From DASSWB01 sp035705495 (GTDB taxonomy: Bacteria > Bacteroidota > Bacteroidia > Flavobacteriales > Flavobacteriaceae), in the NCBI GenBank assembly GCA_035705495.1, contig DASSWB010000098.1, forward strand, positions 50,914 through 114,913: a stretch of DNA of 64,000 bases, read 5' to 3'. The notes beneath the pieces are model-generated. The model had not been told where the DNA came from. It searched no databases and was given only the letters and a program-made list of their open reading frames with translations. Positions 18,901 to 26,262 of this stretch are shown piece by piece. Positions within the stretch are counted from its first letter, which is position 1, and each line of letters opens with the position of its first letter. The position numbers were made by a program, and so were the translations under genes.

Positions 18901-18992
18901 GTGGGACATTGTGCGAAGGAAACTGCTGTACTAATTAAAAAGAAGAAGAAAAATTTCAAAAAAAAATTTCTTCCCAAAGTAATCTTTTGCAT
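12903..18992 (-). CDS. Giant repetitive surface adhesin with T9SS type B (gliding-motility) C-terminal domain
   Basis: This 2029-residue protein starts with a signal peptide rich in Phe and ends at FAQ. Three divergent Ig-like modules come first (SFCDAD, GVCVDN, TFCNDP). Then come about 18 tandem units of about 79 residues with the pattern APDAG...FCS.DAPQDLF..LGGTPDAGGTWSPAL.SGTGIFDP..D.AGTYTYTV.G.G.C.DDTATVTV. Each unit has two cysteines placed for a possible disulfide. Two further modules and a 90-residue C-terminal domain (EGFSPNGDGQNDTF, RYGNLVYKG, TGVYFYILK) complete it; the last is the type B sorting signal (gliding motility-associated C-terminal domain). It is first in the operon with PorP/SprF and OmpA partners. 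Surface adhesion or a gliding-related role is inferred. Confidence 0.92.
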   Translation of the reverse strand: MQKITLGRNFFLKFFFFFLISTAVSFAQCPTISDSTQSFCDADTPIVEDLSAIDNGNGVVWYSSDISTTPLAPSDLLVNGLTYFADDNTGSCGVRESVTVTVYGEPTGQNFQGVCVDNANDATVADLIAVGNNVQWYMVAEGGTPISSTTILNSGSIYFAGQTNPDTGCETSRLAVFVTVGVVPTPTGDPTQTFCNDPSNPPTVADLAADGADYWYDTETSAVPLTPSTPLIDGENYFATQSAPPCESTDRFEVVVSFETPPYPGESSSLQFCESEVASEAPFDLYNELTGLPADQDGTWTGPLPTTNGYLGTVDISTLITGSYTFTYTTTGTICPDESSSVTITVLEPPFAGDDGAVEFCSDGSPEDLFASLGGIPEAGGTWSPALSSGSGIFDPAIDSAGTYTYTVASAGTCPDDTATVNVSITEAPDAGENVSVVVCSNDSNFDLFDALDGTPDAGGTWDPPLTSGTNIFDPAVDVSLIYTYTVQGTFPCTEESSIISVEVSQAPDAGEDASIEFCSNDPAQDLLTFLGGTPDTGGVWTPALASGTGVFDPAVDTAGTYTYTASAEECVDDTSNLTVTITDAPDAGMDASIEFCDNEATTDLFTILNGTPNTGGTWSPALASGTGVFDPTIDVAGDYTYTVEGIGVCEDATATVSVIITEAPDAGTDGTIDFCSDTAPQDLFNALGGTPDAGGTWSPALTSGNGIFDPTVDAAGTYTYTVTGTGACPDDTALVTVSITVAPDAGIDGTATFCTNDAPQNLFDSLGGTPDAGGTWSPALTSGSGIFDPAVDTAGTYTYTILGTGGCTDATATVVVNLNQAPNAGTDAVLDLCSIDSATDLFTVLGGTPDVGGTWTPALASGSGIFDPNVDIAQVYTYTVTGTAPCGNDDATVTVSVQDAPDAGNDSSMEFCSNDAAQDLFTALGGTPDVGGTWSPALASGSGIFDPAVDTAGTYTYTVTGIGICGDDTANVVVTLNEASDAGIDGNAEFCDTDAPEDLFASLGGNPDVGGIWTPALTSGTGVFDPAVDEQGIYTYTVAGNGACEDATATVTVVVNEAPDAGENVSVVVCSSDSNFDLFAALPGTPDAGGTWTPALASGTNIFDPSVDTGASYTYTVTGMGSCDDAQAIVSISVMQEPNAGDNATAEFCSNDTAQDLFDFLGGTPDAGGTWSPALNSGTGIFDPSVDVAGIYTYSISGQTFCPDDSATVTVTVTQAPDAGSNATIDLCNNDAPQDLFGLLGTTAETGGTWSPALASGSGIFNPSTDVSGVYTYTVIGAGNCEDSATVTVNVSSAPNAGLDGTAEFCTDDATQDLFTFIGGTPDAGGTWSPTLSSGTGIFNPAIDVNGIYTYTVAGTGACDDASATVTVTVTEAPDAGTNGTLSICEDAAPQDLFDSLGGTPDAGGTWAPALSSGTGVFDPSVDLAGTYTYTVAGTGSCGDASASVDVTISQNSDAGIDAAATFCTSDSPQDLFAILGGTPDVGGTWSPALASGTGIFDPSVDIAGVYTYTVAGTGSCQDATATVTVTLSDAPDAGTNGTITYCETGTPQDLFDALGGTPDTGGTWSPALASGTGSFDPTVDAAGTYTYTVAAIGSCPADSATVTVSLETPPSAGNATGPIDICTSASTVNLSSGLDGTQDAGGTWTDENNNTVSGNLDITGFETGTYSFTYTVDGGVCSADQETVSINITAAPNAGNGPTGTVTLCTSEGSINLLDYFTGDPDVDGTWTPALASGTNIFDPLVDTAGTYIYTVSASAPCTGVDTASITVDITTTAAPTGTAEQIFCAEENITIGDLDINGENITWYADNTLTTVLDPSETVTTSSYFATQTSTATGCESDAIEITVTVNDTPAPSIIINTIICPYLNPTIADLTAGIQETGTIVWYDAPTGGNILQENSVITDNTTYYASITGGNGCESSERLAVPISFEGCDDINIPEGFSPNGDGQNDTFIVENLDIRFPNFTWEIFNRYGNLVYKGNANTEDWDGTSNQSTIFGDDVLPTGVYFYILKPNDGTTKPIQGTVYLSR
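13680..17945 (-). repeat. Tandem array of about 18 units of about 237 bases inside the adhesin gene
   Basis: The units are recognised by the recurring (D/N)AG, DLF..LGG, GGTW.PAL, IFDP and TYTYTV motifs. Sixteen are canonical and the last two are divergent (SAGNATGPIDIC and NAGNGPTGTVTLC). The first canonical unit starts near 17945 and the array ends near 13680. Copies vary at many synonymous positions, so it is an old array and not a recent expansion. Units 2 and 10 share NVSVVVC, DSNFDLF and GTNIFDP, showing a longer period of eight units. Confidence 0.88.
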
Positions 18993-19279
18993 AGGCTGAA
19001 TTTTTGTTTATTCTGTTTTTGTGTAACAAATGTAATGAGAATCTACGAATTTATTTGAAATTAGATAAGATGAGTAAATTCTTTTTTTGAAAGTTTAATA
19101 TTAAAAAATTATTTCTTAAATACTTAATTTTTTTAACTTTTTTTAAAGATTGCTGACATTAAGTCAATTATAATAGAAACATACTCAAAATCTCAAAATT
19201 TAATAAAATTCATATAGTCGTTCAAGGATAAATTTTTATTGCTATATATTTGATGTGAAAAGAATTTAAAAAATTTACA
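18993..19279. promoter_or_regulatory. AT-rich divergent promoter region between the adhesin operon and the mpl operon
   Basis: This 287-base region holds no gene. On the minus strand TACATTTG (19034-19027) fits the -7 box TAnnTTTG and lies 35 bases before the adhesin start. On the plus strand TATATTTG (19245-19252) lies 27 bases before mpl. Neither has a clear TTTG 19-21 bases upstream. The centre is extremely AT-rich without a distinct inverted repeat. Confidence 0.4.
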
Positions 19280-20632
19280 ATGCGTTTTCATTTTATTGCC
19301 ATTGGGGGTAGTGCCATGCATAATCTTGCATTGGCATTATACAATAAGGGTTTTTTTGTAACGGGGAGTGATGACAACTTTTATGAACCATCCAAGTCTA
19401 GATTGGCAAAAAGAGGTCTTCTTCCTAAGAAAGAAGGATGGTTTCCAGAGATAATAACTTCTGACATTGAAGCAGTCATTTTGGGAATGCATGCTAAAGA
19501 AGACAACCCGGAATTACTGAGAGCAAAGGAAATAGGGCTGAATATTTATTCATATCCTGAATTTCTTTTTGAACAATCAAAAAATAAAACCAGAGTAGTA
19601 ATAGGGGGGTCACATGGGAAAACCACGATTACTTCAATGATTCTTCATGTTCTCCATTTTCATGATAAAAATGTAGATTATATGGTGGGCGCTCAACTTG
19701 CAGGTTTTGATAATATGGTTCATTTAACTGAGGAAAATGATTTTATTCTTCTTGAAGGAGATGAATATCTTTCCAGCCCAATTGATAGAAGACCTAAATT
19801 CCATCTTTATAAACCAAATATCGCGTTGCTTAGTGGAATTGCTTGGGATCACATTAACGTTTTTCCAACTTTTGAAAATTATTTAGAGCAATTTAGAATA
19901 TTTATAGAATCCATTGTGGATGGAGGGGTTTTGGTCTATAACGACGAAGACGCTATGTTGAAAGAATTAGTTGACCAAATTGATTCACCGATAAGAAAAC
20001 AAGCTTATAAAACACCGGAATATGCTATTCGCAATGGTGTAACTTATTTACAAACACCAGAAGGGGACATGCCTATAGAAGTTTTTGGAGCACACAATTT
20101 AAATAATTTAGCAGGCGCCAAATGGATATGTCAACATATGGGTATTGATGAAGCCGATTTTTACGAAGCAATTGCTTCATTTAAGGGAGCATCAAAACGT
20201 TTAGAAAAAATAGCCGAAACCAATTCCACAATTGTATACAAAGATTTTGCACATAGTCCTTCCAAAGTGGCCGCTACAACGAAGGCCGTGAAGGAGCAGT
20301 ATATGGATAAAAAATTGGTGGCCTGTTTGGAATTACATACCTATAGCAGTCTAAATTCTGAATTCTTAAAGCAATATAAAGAAGCGTTGGATGCTGCCGA
20401 TATCGCTATTGTTTTTTATTCTCCCGATGCGATTGCGTTAAAACAAATGGTAAAATTAGAACGTCATCAAGTATTGGAATCTTTTGGAAGAAAGGATCTT
20501 CTGGTTTTTACCGATTCAAAAGAGTTCCAATTATATCTCAAAAATTTAGATCTAAAAAATAAAGTGTTACTGCTAATGAGTAGTGGAAATTATGGAGGTC
20601 TTGATCTTGAAGAGATAAAAAAGTGGATATAA
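19280..20632 (+). CDS. mpl: Mur ligase family protein, UDP-N-acetylmuramate:tripeptide ligase (Mpl) type
   Basis: This 450-residue Mur ligase has three domains. The N-terminal UDP-binding part begins FHFIAIGGSAMHNLALAL, whose GGSAM pattern is characteristic of Mpl/MurC-like enzymes. The ATP loop GGSHGKTTITSM lies near residue 110. The C-terminal part has FKGASKRLE, DFAHSPSKV and LELHTYSSL. Mpl joins a recycled tripeptide (L-Ala-D-Glu-meso-DAP) to UDP-MurNAc in cell-wall recycling. True MurC differs in the C-terminal His region, so Mpl is preferred, though the substrate is not proven. It heads a tight run with radC, 3 bases downstream. Confidence 0.85.
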   Translation: MRFHFIAIGGSAMHNLALALYNKGFFVTGSDDNFYEPSKSRLAKRGLLPKKEGWFPEIITSDIEAVILGMHAKEDNPELLRAKEIGLNIYSYPEFLFEQSKNKTRVVIGGSHGKTTITSMILHVLHFHDKNVDYMVGAQLAGFDNMVHLTEENDFILLEGDEYLSSPIDRRPKFHLYKPNIALLSGIAWDHINVFPTFENYLEQFRIFIESIVDGGVLVYNDEDAMLKELVDQIDSPIRKQAYKTPEYAIRNGVTYLQTPEGDMPIEVFGAHNLNNLAGAKWICQHMGIDEADFYEAIASFKGASKRLEKIAETNSTIVYKDFAHSPSKVAATTKAVKEQYMDKKLVACLELHTYSSLNSEFLKQYKEALDAADIAIVFYSPDAIALKQMVKLERHQVLESFGRKDLLVFTDSKEFQLYLKNLDLKNKVLLLMSSGNYGGLDLEEIKKWI

Positions 20633-20635
20633 CGA

Positions 20636-21334
20636 ATGGAAAAAATAGAAGCAGCCCTTACAATTAAAAACTGGGCAGAAGATGATAGACCAAGAGAAAA
20701 ACTTCTGCAGAAAGGTAAAACAGCTTTGAGTAATGCAGAGTTAATCGCAATTCTTATTGGTTCGGGAAGCAGAAATGAAAGTGCAGTCGAATTGAGTAAA
20801 AGGATTCTGCTTAAAACAAACAACTCGCTTGTAAATCTTGGAAAAATGAGCATTTCTCAATTAATGGAATTCAAAGGAATTGGGGAAGCCAAGGCTATTA
20901 CTATGATGGCTGCAATGGAATTGGGAAGGAGAAGAAGGGTAGAGGAAGCACTCGAATTAAAGAAAATTACTTCCAGTACATCGGTTTTTGAATTAATGCA
21001 ACCCGTATTGGGGGATTTACCTCATGAAGAATTCTGGATTCTTTATTTGAACAATTCAAATAAGGTATTACGACAAATTCAGCTAAGTAAAGGTGGAATA
21101 ACTGGAACATTGGTTGACGTTAGGCTCACTTTCAAAAATGCATTGGAACTTGGTGCGACTGCACTTATTTTATGCCATAACCATCCCTCCGGAAACCTAT
21201 CACCCAGCGGGGCCGATAAACAATTGACCCAGAAATTAAAAACAGCATCCGAAAGTTTGGATATTAAAATTCTTGATCACGTGATTGTCACTCAAAATTC
21301 CTTTTTCAGTTTTGCAGATGAAGGGATTTTATAA
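20636..21334 (+). CDS. radC: RadC family protein (JAB/MPN domain)
   Basis: This 232-residue protein begins with the UPF0758 opening (IKNWAEDDRPREKLLQKG) and a helix-hairpin-helix (MEFKGIGEAKA, about residues 75-90). The JAMM metal site HNHPSGNLSPSGAD starts at residue 181. The family was named for DNA repair in E. coli, but that role is disputed; the fold is that of metal-dependent isopeptidases. Length and motifs are complete. The gene is 3 bases after mpl and 9 bases before the next gene, so it is part of one operon. Confidence 0.93.
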   Translation: MEKIEAALTIKNWAEDDRPREKLLQKGKTALSNAELIAILIGSGSRNESAVELSKRILLKTNNSLVNLGKMSISQLMEFKGIGEAKAITMMAAMELGRRRRVEEALELKKITSSTSVFELMQPVLGDLPHEEFWILYLNNSNKVLRQIQLSKGGITGTLVDVRLTFKNALELGATALILCHNHPSGNLSPSGADKQLTQKLKTASESLDIKILDHVIVTQNSFFSFADEGIL

Positions 21335-21343
21335 AACGAAAAA

Positions 21344-22633
21344 ATGGTTTTAATTCATGTAAACAAGATTACGCCAAGAATCACCTATTCTTTCAAACAT
21401 ATATGTACACATATTCTCGGATTTGAAATAGGATTCACCAATGATATAAAGGAGTTTATTTCTTATGATGGCGCAAAATTTTCCTATGGAAAGGAAAGGT
21501 TGGGCAACGAAATTTTTGTGCAAAATGTCAATTTGCTTTATGAACAAGGAGTAAATGATTTAGAAATAAAAATTCATGATTGGGATGGTCTTCCGTGTTT
21601 TTTTCCTGTACATGAAAGCAGCAGTTTACCCTTTGATATTTTTGCTGCAAGCTTCTATCTTCTGAGTAGATATGAAGAATATTTACCGCATGTTAAAGAC
21701 GTTGAAGGAAGATTTCCTGCCATGGAAAGCATTGCATACACCGGTAAGTTCCTGGAAAAACCCGTGGTTGATATTTGGGCACTAAAATTCAAATCAATAC
21801 TGGGGGCGCGTTTCTCTTCTATTAAATTCAATAACAGAAGGTACGGTTGCAATAATTTAATTACCGTTTCGGAAATTTTTCAATATCGAAAAAAAGGTCT
21901 CATAAGGATTTTCGGCGACTTGGTGCAAAACTTGGCTACTTTGAAATTTTCAGAATTAAAAAAAGCATTTTTAATTCATCTCAACCTTCAAAACGATCCT
22001 TTTAATACTTTTGATGAACTCCTTGAATTCCATAAAAAAAGTGCGATTAAATTACACTTTATGTTTCAACTGAGTGACTTTTCAACTTTTGATAAAAACA
22101 TAAACCACAACAGAAAGTTTTACCGGATGCTTATAAAATCCGTAGGTGATTATGGAAAAGTGGGATTGAGGCTAGGATTTTTTGCCATGGACAGTTTGAA
22201 AGTATTGAAAATGGAGAAAAGGCGGTTGGAATCTATTATAAATCGGCCAGTTGAAAGTGCCATCAATGCGAAATATAATCTTCTTTTGCCTGATACTTAT
22301 AGTAATATGGTTGAACTGGAAATAAAGGAAGACTTTTCAATGGGATATCCCGAAACCATCGGCTTTCGGGCGGGAACTTGTTCGCCATTTATGTTTTATG
22401 ACTTGAATTTTGAAATAACTACGCCATTACTGGTTAATCCTTATATGTTTAGTACAAAGGCGCCATTACTTGAAGATTTTCCTTTATTTACTTCAAAAGT
22501 GGAGCAAATGGTTTCTGAAGTAAAAGCAGTGGACGGAACCTTCTGCGGAATTTTTAGCAATAAGGATTTTGCTTCCGAAAATAAGAAAGAACGAATGTTT
22601 TCTTTAATTGAAAAAATAAATGAAAGAGATTAA
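21344..22633 (+). CDS. Polysaccharide-deacetylase-like protein, catalytic motifs apparently lost
   Basis: This 429-residue protein fits a Bacteroidota family annotated as polysaccharide deacetylase. It has PFDIFAASFYLLSRYEEY near residue 100, YGCNNLITVSEIFQYRKKGLIRIFGD near 165-190, and MGYPETIGFRAGTCSPFMFYDL near 330-350. From memory, family members carry an Asp pair (D-I-D) before the YxxKG segment and HPS after VGL. Here those places read TVSEIF and VGLRLGFF, so the catalytic Asp and a metal-binding His seem absent. There is no signal peptide. The last 14 bases overlap the next gene, so translational coupling is likely. Either a divergent enzyme or a pseudoenzyme is possible. Confidence 0.65.
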   Translation: MVLIHVNKITPRITYSFKHICTHILGFEIGFTNDIKEFISYDGAKFSYGKERLGNEIFVQNVNLLYEQGVNDLEIKIHDWDGLPCFFPVHESSSLPFDIFAASFYLLSRYEEYLPHVKDVEGRFPAMESIAYTGKFLEKPVVDIWALKFKSILGARFSSIKFNNRRYGCNNLITVSEIFQYRKKGLIRIFGDLVQNLATLKFSELKKAFLIHLNLQNDPFNTFDELLEFHKKSAIKLHFMFQLSDFSTFDKNINHNRKFYRMLIKSVGDYGKVGLRLGFFAMDSLKVLKMEKRRLESIINRPVESAINAKYNLLLPDTYSNMVELEIKEDFSMGYPETIGFRAGTCSPFMFYDLNFEITTPLLVNPYMFSTKAPLLEDFPLFTSKVEQMVSEVKAVDGTFCGIFSNKDFASENKKERMFSLIEKINERD

Positions 22634-23312
22634 ACATATTTTTTTCGATCTCGATCATACCTTATGGGATTTTGATAAAAACTCTGAACTTGCTTTTTTG
22701 TCAATATTTGAAAAAAATAAGATTAGAATTGATTTGTTGGATTTTATCAAGGCTTATAACCCAATTAATCTGAAATATTGGGAGTTGTACAGAAATGACC
22801 AAATTTCTCAAGCGGATTTGCGTTTTTACCGACTGAAAGAATGCTTCGACAATCTTGATTTTAAAGTCGAAGCTGAAATGATCAATATTTTGGCGGAAGA
22901 TTACATTGAGGCATTACCAGTTAATAACCATTTATTGGACGGAGCCAAAGAGCTCTTGGAATATTTATTTCCGAAATATAAATTGCACATCATTACGAAC
23001 GGATTCGAAAAAGTTCAGAACATTAAATTGGAAAATGCAGGAATTGCACATTATTTCAAAACCGTAACAACTTCAGAAAAAGCAGGGGCGAAAAAGCCAA
23101 AGCCTAAAATATTTAATTACGCTCTTCGAGAATCTGGTGCAAAGATTGAAAATAGTTTAATGATCGGTGATAATATTGAAGCAGACATTATTGGTGCTCA
23201 AAAAATAGGAATGCAGGCCATTCATTTTGATTATTACCAATTTCAATCGGACATTGTTTCAGCTCCTTGCACGTCGATACGTCATTTGTCGAAATTATAT
23301 CAGCATTTATAA
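22620..23312 (+). CDS. HAD-family noncanonical pyrimidine nucleotidase, YjjG type
   Basis: This 230-residue HAD hydrolase has motif I DLDHTLWDFDKN (about residues 10-21) with the nucleophile Asp, a helical cap, motif II HIITNGFEKVQ, a lysine in AGAKKPKPKIF, and motif IV MIGDNIEADIIGAQ. These match the YjjG family, which removes phosphate from noncanonical pyrimidine nucleotides and UMP/dUMP. It starts inside the preceding gene (14-base overlap). It ends close to the convergent rarA gene. Confidence 0.86.
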   Translation: MKEIKHIFFDLDHTLWDFDKNSELAFLSIFEKNKIRIDLLDFIKAYNPINLKYWELYRNDQISQADLRFYRLKECFDNLDFKVEAEMINILAEDYIEALPVNNHLLDGAKELLEYLFPKYKLHIITNGFEKVQNIKLENAGIAHYFKTVTTSEKAGAKKPKPKIFNYALRESGAKIENSLMIGDNIEADIIGAQKIGMQAIHFDYYQFQSDIVSAPCTSIRHLSKLYQHL

Positions 23313-23318
23313 ATCAAT

Positions 23319-24596
23319 TCAATAATTATATTTATCCTTCCATTTTTTCTTTAGGAATTCGCGATGAGATTGTTCTCGCTGGTTATTCCCGGGTTGGTAT
23401 AATGTTATATTGCTGATTTCAGCTGGTAAAAATTCCGTGTCGACAAAATTATTTTCATAATTATGAGCGTACTTATAATTGTCGCCATATCCTAAATCTT
23501 TCATCAACTTTGTGGGCGCGTTCCTTAATGATAAAGGAACCGAGAGATTACCTTTTTCCCGTACGAGATTTTGGGCTTCATTGATTGCAGTGTATGAAGC
23601 ATTACTTTTAGGAGAAGTCGCTAAGTAAATAGCGCATTGACTCAAAATTATTCTTGATTCAGGGTTTCCAATAATACTTACTGCTTGAAAGGTATTGTTT
23701 GCCATTACGAGAGCAGTGGGGTTTGCGTTTCCAATGTCTTCACTCGCCAATATCAGCAATCTTCTAGCGATAAATTTTACATCTTCCCCACCTTCAATCA
23801 TTCTGGCCAACCAATAAACCGCAGCGTTCGGATCACTTCCTCTAATCGATTTGATAAATGCGGAAATAATATCATAATGTTGTTCGCCCATTTTGTCATA
23901 CAACAAAGTGTTCTGCTGCATTTTTTCGGTAACCAATTTGTTGGTTATAGCGATTTCTTCCGAATCTTCGGAAAGAACAATTAATTCAAATATATTCAGA
24001 AGTTTTCGCGCATCTCCACCGCTAAACCTTAACAGGGCTTCCGTTTCGGTGAATTTTATTTTTTTATTTTTAAAAATCTGGTCCTCTTTTACCGCACGAT
24101 CTAACAATTCCAATAAATCCTCTTTCGAGAAAGGATTTAATATATAAATCTGGCAACGGGACAAAAGTGCGGGAATAACTTCAAAACTTGGATTTTCGGT
24201 AGTGGCGCCAATTAAAGTCACCAAACCTTTTTCAACCGCGCCAAGTAAAGAATCTTGCTGACTTTTGCTGAACCTGTGGATCTCATCAATAAAAAGAATG
24301 GGATTTTTGGTTGTAAATAAACCCTCGCTCTTTTTTGCTCTTTCAATAACATCACGAATATCTTTCACACCACTATTAATGGCGCTAAGAGAAAAGAAAG
24401 GCCTGTTTGCTTCGGAAGCTATAATATTGGCTAACGTGGTTTTTCCCACGCCGGGAGGACCCCATAATATCAATGATGGTAAAAATCCTTTTTTCACCTG
24501 ATTGAAAAGTGACGCGTCGGGTCCTACCAAGTGTTTTTGGCTAATATATTCTTGAAGTTTGGTTGGTCTTAAACGTTCGGCTAAAGGTTTTGACAT
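23319..24596 (-). CDS. rarA: Replication-associated recombination protein RarA (MgsA), AAA+ ATPase
   Basis: This 425-residue protein begins PLAERLRPTKLQEYISQKHL, the RarA/RuvB-like opening. Walker A is LWGPPGVGKTT (about residues 44-54), Walker B is LFIDEIHRFSKSQQD, and sensor 1 is TTENPSFE. The C-terminal half has the RarA clamp-binding and tetramerisation region (KSIRGSDPNAAVYWLARM, LILASEDIGNANP). RarA acts at stalled replication forks with SSB. It is transcribed alone, convergent with the mpl-yjjG operon and divergent from the rhomboid gene. Confidence 0.95.
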   Translation of the reverse strand: MSKPLAERLRPTKLQEYISQKHLVGPDASLFNQVKKGFLPSLILWGPPGVGKTTLANIIASEANRPFFSLSAINSGVKDIRDVIERAKKSEGLFTTKNPILFIDEIHRFSKSQQDSLLGAVEKGLVTLIGATTENPSFEVIPALLSRCQIYILNPFSKEDLLELLDRAVKEDQIFKNKKIKFTETEALLRFSGGDARKLLNIFELIVLSEDSEEIAITNKLVTEKMQQNTLLYDKMGEQHYDIISAFIKSIRGSDPNAAVYWLARMIEGGEDVKFIARRLLILASEDIGNANPTALVMANNTFQAVSIIGNPESRIILSQCAIYLATSPKSNASYTAINEAQNLVREKGNLSVPLSLRNAPTKLMKDLGYGDNYKYAHNYENNFVDTEFLPAEISNITLYQPGNNQREQSHREFLKKKWKDKYNY

Positions 24597-24669
24597 TGGT
24601 AGGTGCTTTTAAAATGACAATTTAGCATATAAGTTGATTTGGCTGTGTTTTTGTAATATTAAAAAAATT

Positions 24670-25404
24670 ATGAAGAAGGATAACCATCAACATTTTGTTT
24701 TTTCGCCAGGCGTAATTTTGTACCCCATCTTCTTCGTACTTTCTATATGGATTGTATTTTGGATTGAAATCAAATTTAATTTCAATTTCAATGATTGGGG
24801 AATAAATCCTGGTAATTTAAGTGGTTTAAAAGGGATTTTTTCCAGTCCGTTTATTCATTCAAGTTTGAAGCATTTGTTCCATAATACGATTCCGTTATTT
24901 ATTCTTTCAATGGCACTTTTTTATTTTTATAGAAATATAAGTTGGAAGATATTGATTTACGGCGTGCTTTTAACCGGTTTATTGACTTGGTTTATTGGTC
25001 GGCCTGCCAATCATATTGGAGCAAGCGGTATTATTTACATGCTGACCGGTTTCTTGTTCTTCAAAGGCGTTTTTTCTGGACATTATAGGCTAATTGCGCT
25101 TTCACTCATTGTGGTTTTTTTATATGGTGGAATGATTTGGTATGTTTTTCCCAATGATCCGAAAATTTCTTGGGAAGGACATTTATCTGGTTTGGTTGTA
25201 GGTTTTTTACTTTCTCTTTTTTATAAAAACAGCTTGCCGGAAATTTCGAAATACGAATGGGAAAAAGCTGACTATAAGGAAGAACAGGATCCTTTTATGC
25301 AATATTTTGATGAGAACGGAAATTTTATCGAAAATAATGACTCGAATGAAACCATTGAAGTTTCTTATACTTTTAAAAAAGATGCAGAAAATATCAGAAA
25401 ATAA
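24670..25404 (+). CDS. Rhomboid-family intramembrane serine protease
   Basis: The start at 24670 (MKKDNHQHF) was chosen because a longer frame from 24634 begins in the upstream AT-rich leader and adds a non-membrane stub. The 244-residue protein has about six membrane segments. It shows HSSLKHLFHNTIPLF (the rhomboid HxxxN-like region), GASG with the catalytic Ser119, and WEGHLSGLVVGF with the catalytic His171. An acidic cytoplasmic tail follows (YKEEQDPFMQYF). The natural substrate is unknown. It converges on rlmB, with only 4 bases between stop codons. Confidence 0.9.
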   Translation: MKKDNHQHFVFSPGVILYPIFFVLSIWIVFWIEIKFNFNFNDWGINPGNLSGLKGIFSSPFIHSSLKHLFHNTIPLFILSMALFYFYRNISWKILIYGVLLTGLLTWFIGRPANHIGASGIIYMLTGFLFFKGVFSGHYRLIALSLIVVFLYGGMIWYVFPNDPKISWEGHLSGLVVGFLLSLFYKNSLPEISKYEWEKADYKEEQDPFMQYFDENGNFIENNDSNETIEVSYTFKKDAENIRK

Positions 25405-25408
25405 TTTT

Positions 25409-26143
25409 TTACAATCTCTGCCTGACAATTTCGTAAAGAAAGGCTCCGCAGGCTACCGATACATTCAAAGAAGCGATTGTTCCCATTAAAGGCAATTTTG
25501 CTTTGTTATTCACAAGCTTCAAGACTCCTTCGGAAACACCTTTTTCTTCATTTCCCATTACGATGGCAACAGGTATGTTGAAATCTATTTCATATAAAAG
25601 ATTTGAAGTTTTTTCAGTTGCGGCGATTACTGTTATTTCTGAAGATTGCATATAATGAATAGCATCTTTTATATGATCTACTTTTATAATGGGCACATTA
25701 AAGACAGCTCCTGCTGAGGTTTTGATTGTATCTGCATTTACGGGAGCGGCGCTTTTTTTCTGAATAATGATTGCGCTAACGCCACAACATTCTGCGGTTC
25801 GTATTATGGCCCCAAAATTTCTGGCGTCGGTGATTTGATCCAGAATGAGAAAAAGGGGGTATGTTTTTCCTTCTTTTGATTTAGGTACTTCTTCATCTAA
25901 GGTTGAAAAATGAATAGGGGAAATGGAAGCTATAACACCTTGATGGTTTCCATGTACAAGTTTGTTTAATTTTTCTATGGGAACATATGAAAAATTCAAA
26001 GAGTGCTGTGCGATTAGTTTTTGTAATTCTTGAATTAAAGAGCCATGTAGTCCTTTTTGCAGATAAATCTTATCGATGCTTTTTCCGTTTTGTACGGCTT
26101 CGATTACTGCGCGTATACCGAAAATATTGGTTGATTCTTTCAT
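25409..26143 (-). CDS. rlmB: 23S rRNA (guanosine-2'-O)-methyltransferase RlmB
   Basis: This 244-residue SPOUT methyltransferase has an N-terminal L30e-like substrate-binding domain (IFGIRAVIEAVQNGKSI) and three SPOUT motifs: DARNFGAIIRTAECCG, VMGNEEKGVSEGVL, and LPLMGTIASLNVSVACG. The last two form the knotted SAM-binding site. RlmB methylates G2251 in the 23S rRNA P-loop (E. coli numbering). TrmH paralogues share the fold, but the N-terminal domain and length favour RlmB. Confidence 0.9.
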   Translation of the reverse strand: MKESTNIFGIRAVIEAVQNGKSIDKIYLQKGLHGSLIQELQKLIAQHSLNFSYVPIEKLNKLVHGNHQGVIASISPIHFSTLDEEVPKSKEGKTYPLFLILDQITDARNFGAIIRTAECCGVSAIIIQKKSAAPVNADTIKTSAGAVFNVPIIKVDHIKDAIHYMQSSEITVIAATEKTSNLLYEIDFNIPVAIVMGNEEKGVSEGVLKLVNNKAKLPLMGTIASLNVSVACGAFLYEIVRQRL

Positions 26144-26213
26144 TTTGCAAATGTAGCCAATTTCAATAATATTAAAGACTTAATAAGTACGGGTCTAAAA
26201 TTTTTTGAAATAA

Positions 26214-26242
26214 AAAACCTCCGGAGAAACTCCGGAGGTTTT
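26214..26242 (-). terminator. Hairpin terminator of the SusC/SusD operon
   Basis: A perfect 13-base stem, AAAACCTCCGGAG at 26214-26226 and its complement at 26230-26242, encloses a 3-base loop. It lies 20 bases after the stop of the last SusC/D-operon gene and before rlmB, both on the minus strand. A short T-run follows on the minus strand. Confidence 0.9.
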
Positions 26243-26262
26243 AAATTTAATGGAAAGAAAAT

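Noticed and set aside
18993..19279. Search for a small RNA or small protein in the AT-rich divergent region
   Set aside because: No start codon with a usable frame and no stable inverted repeat; only weak -7 boxes were found.
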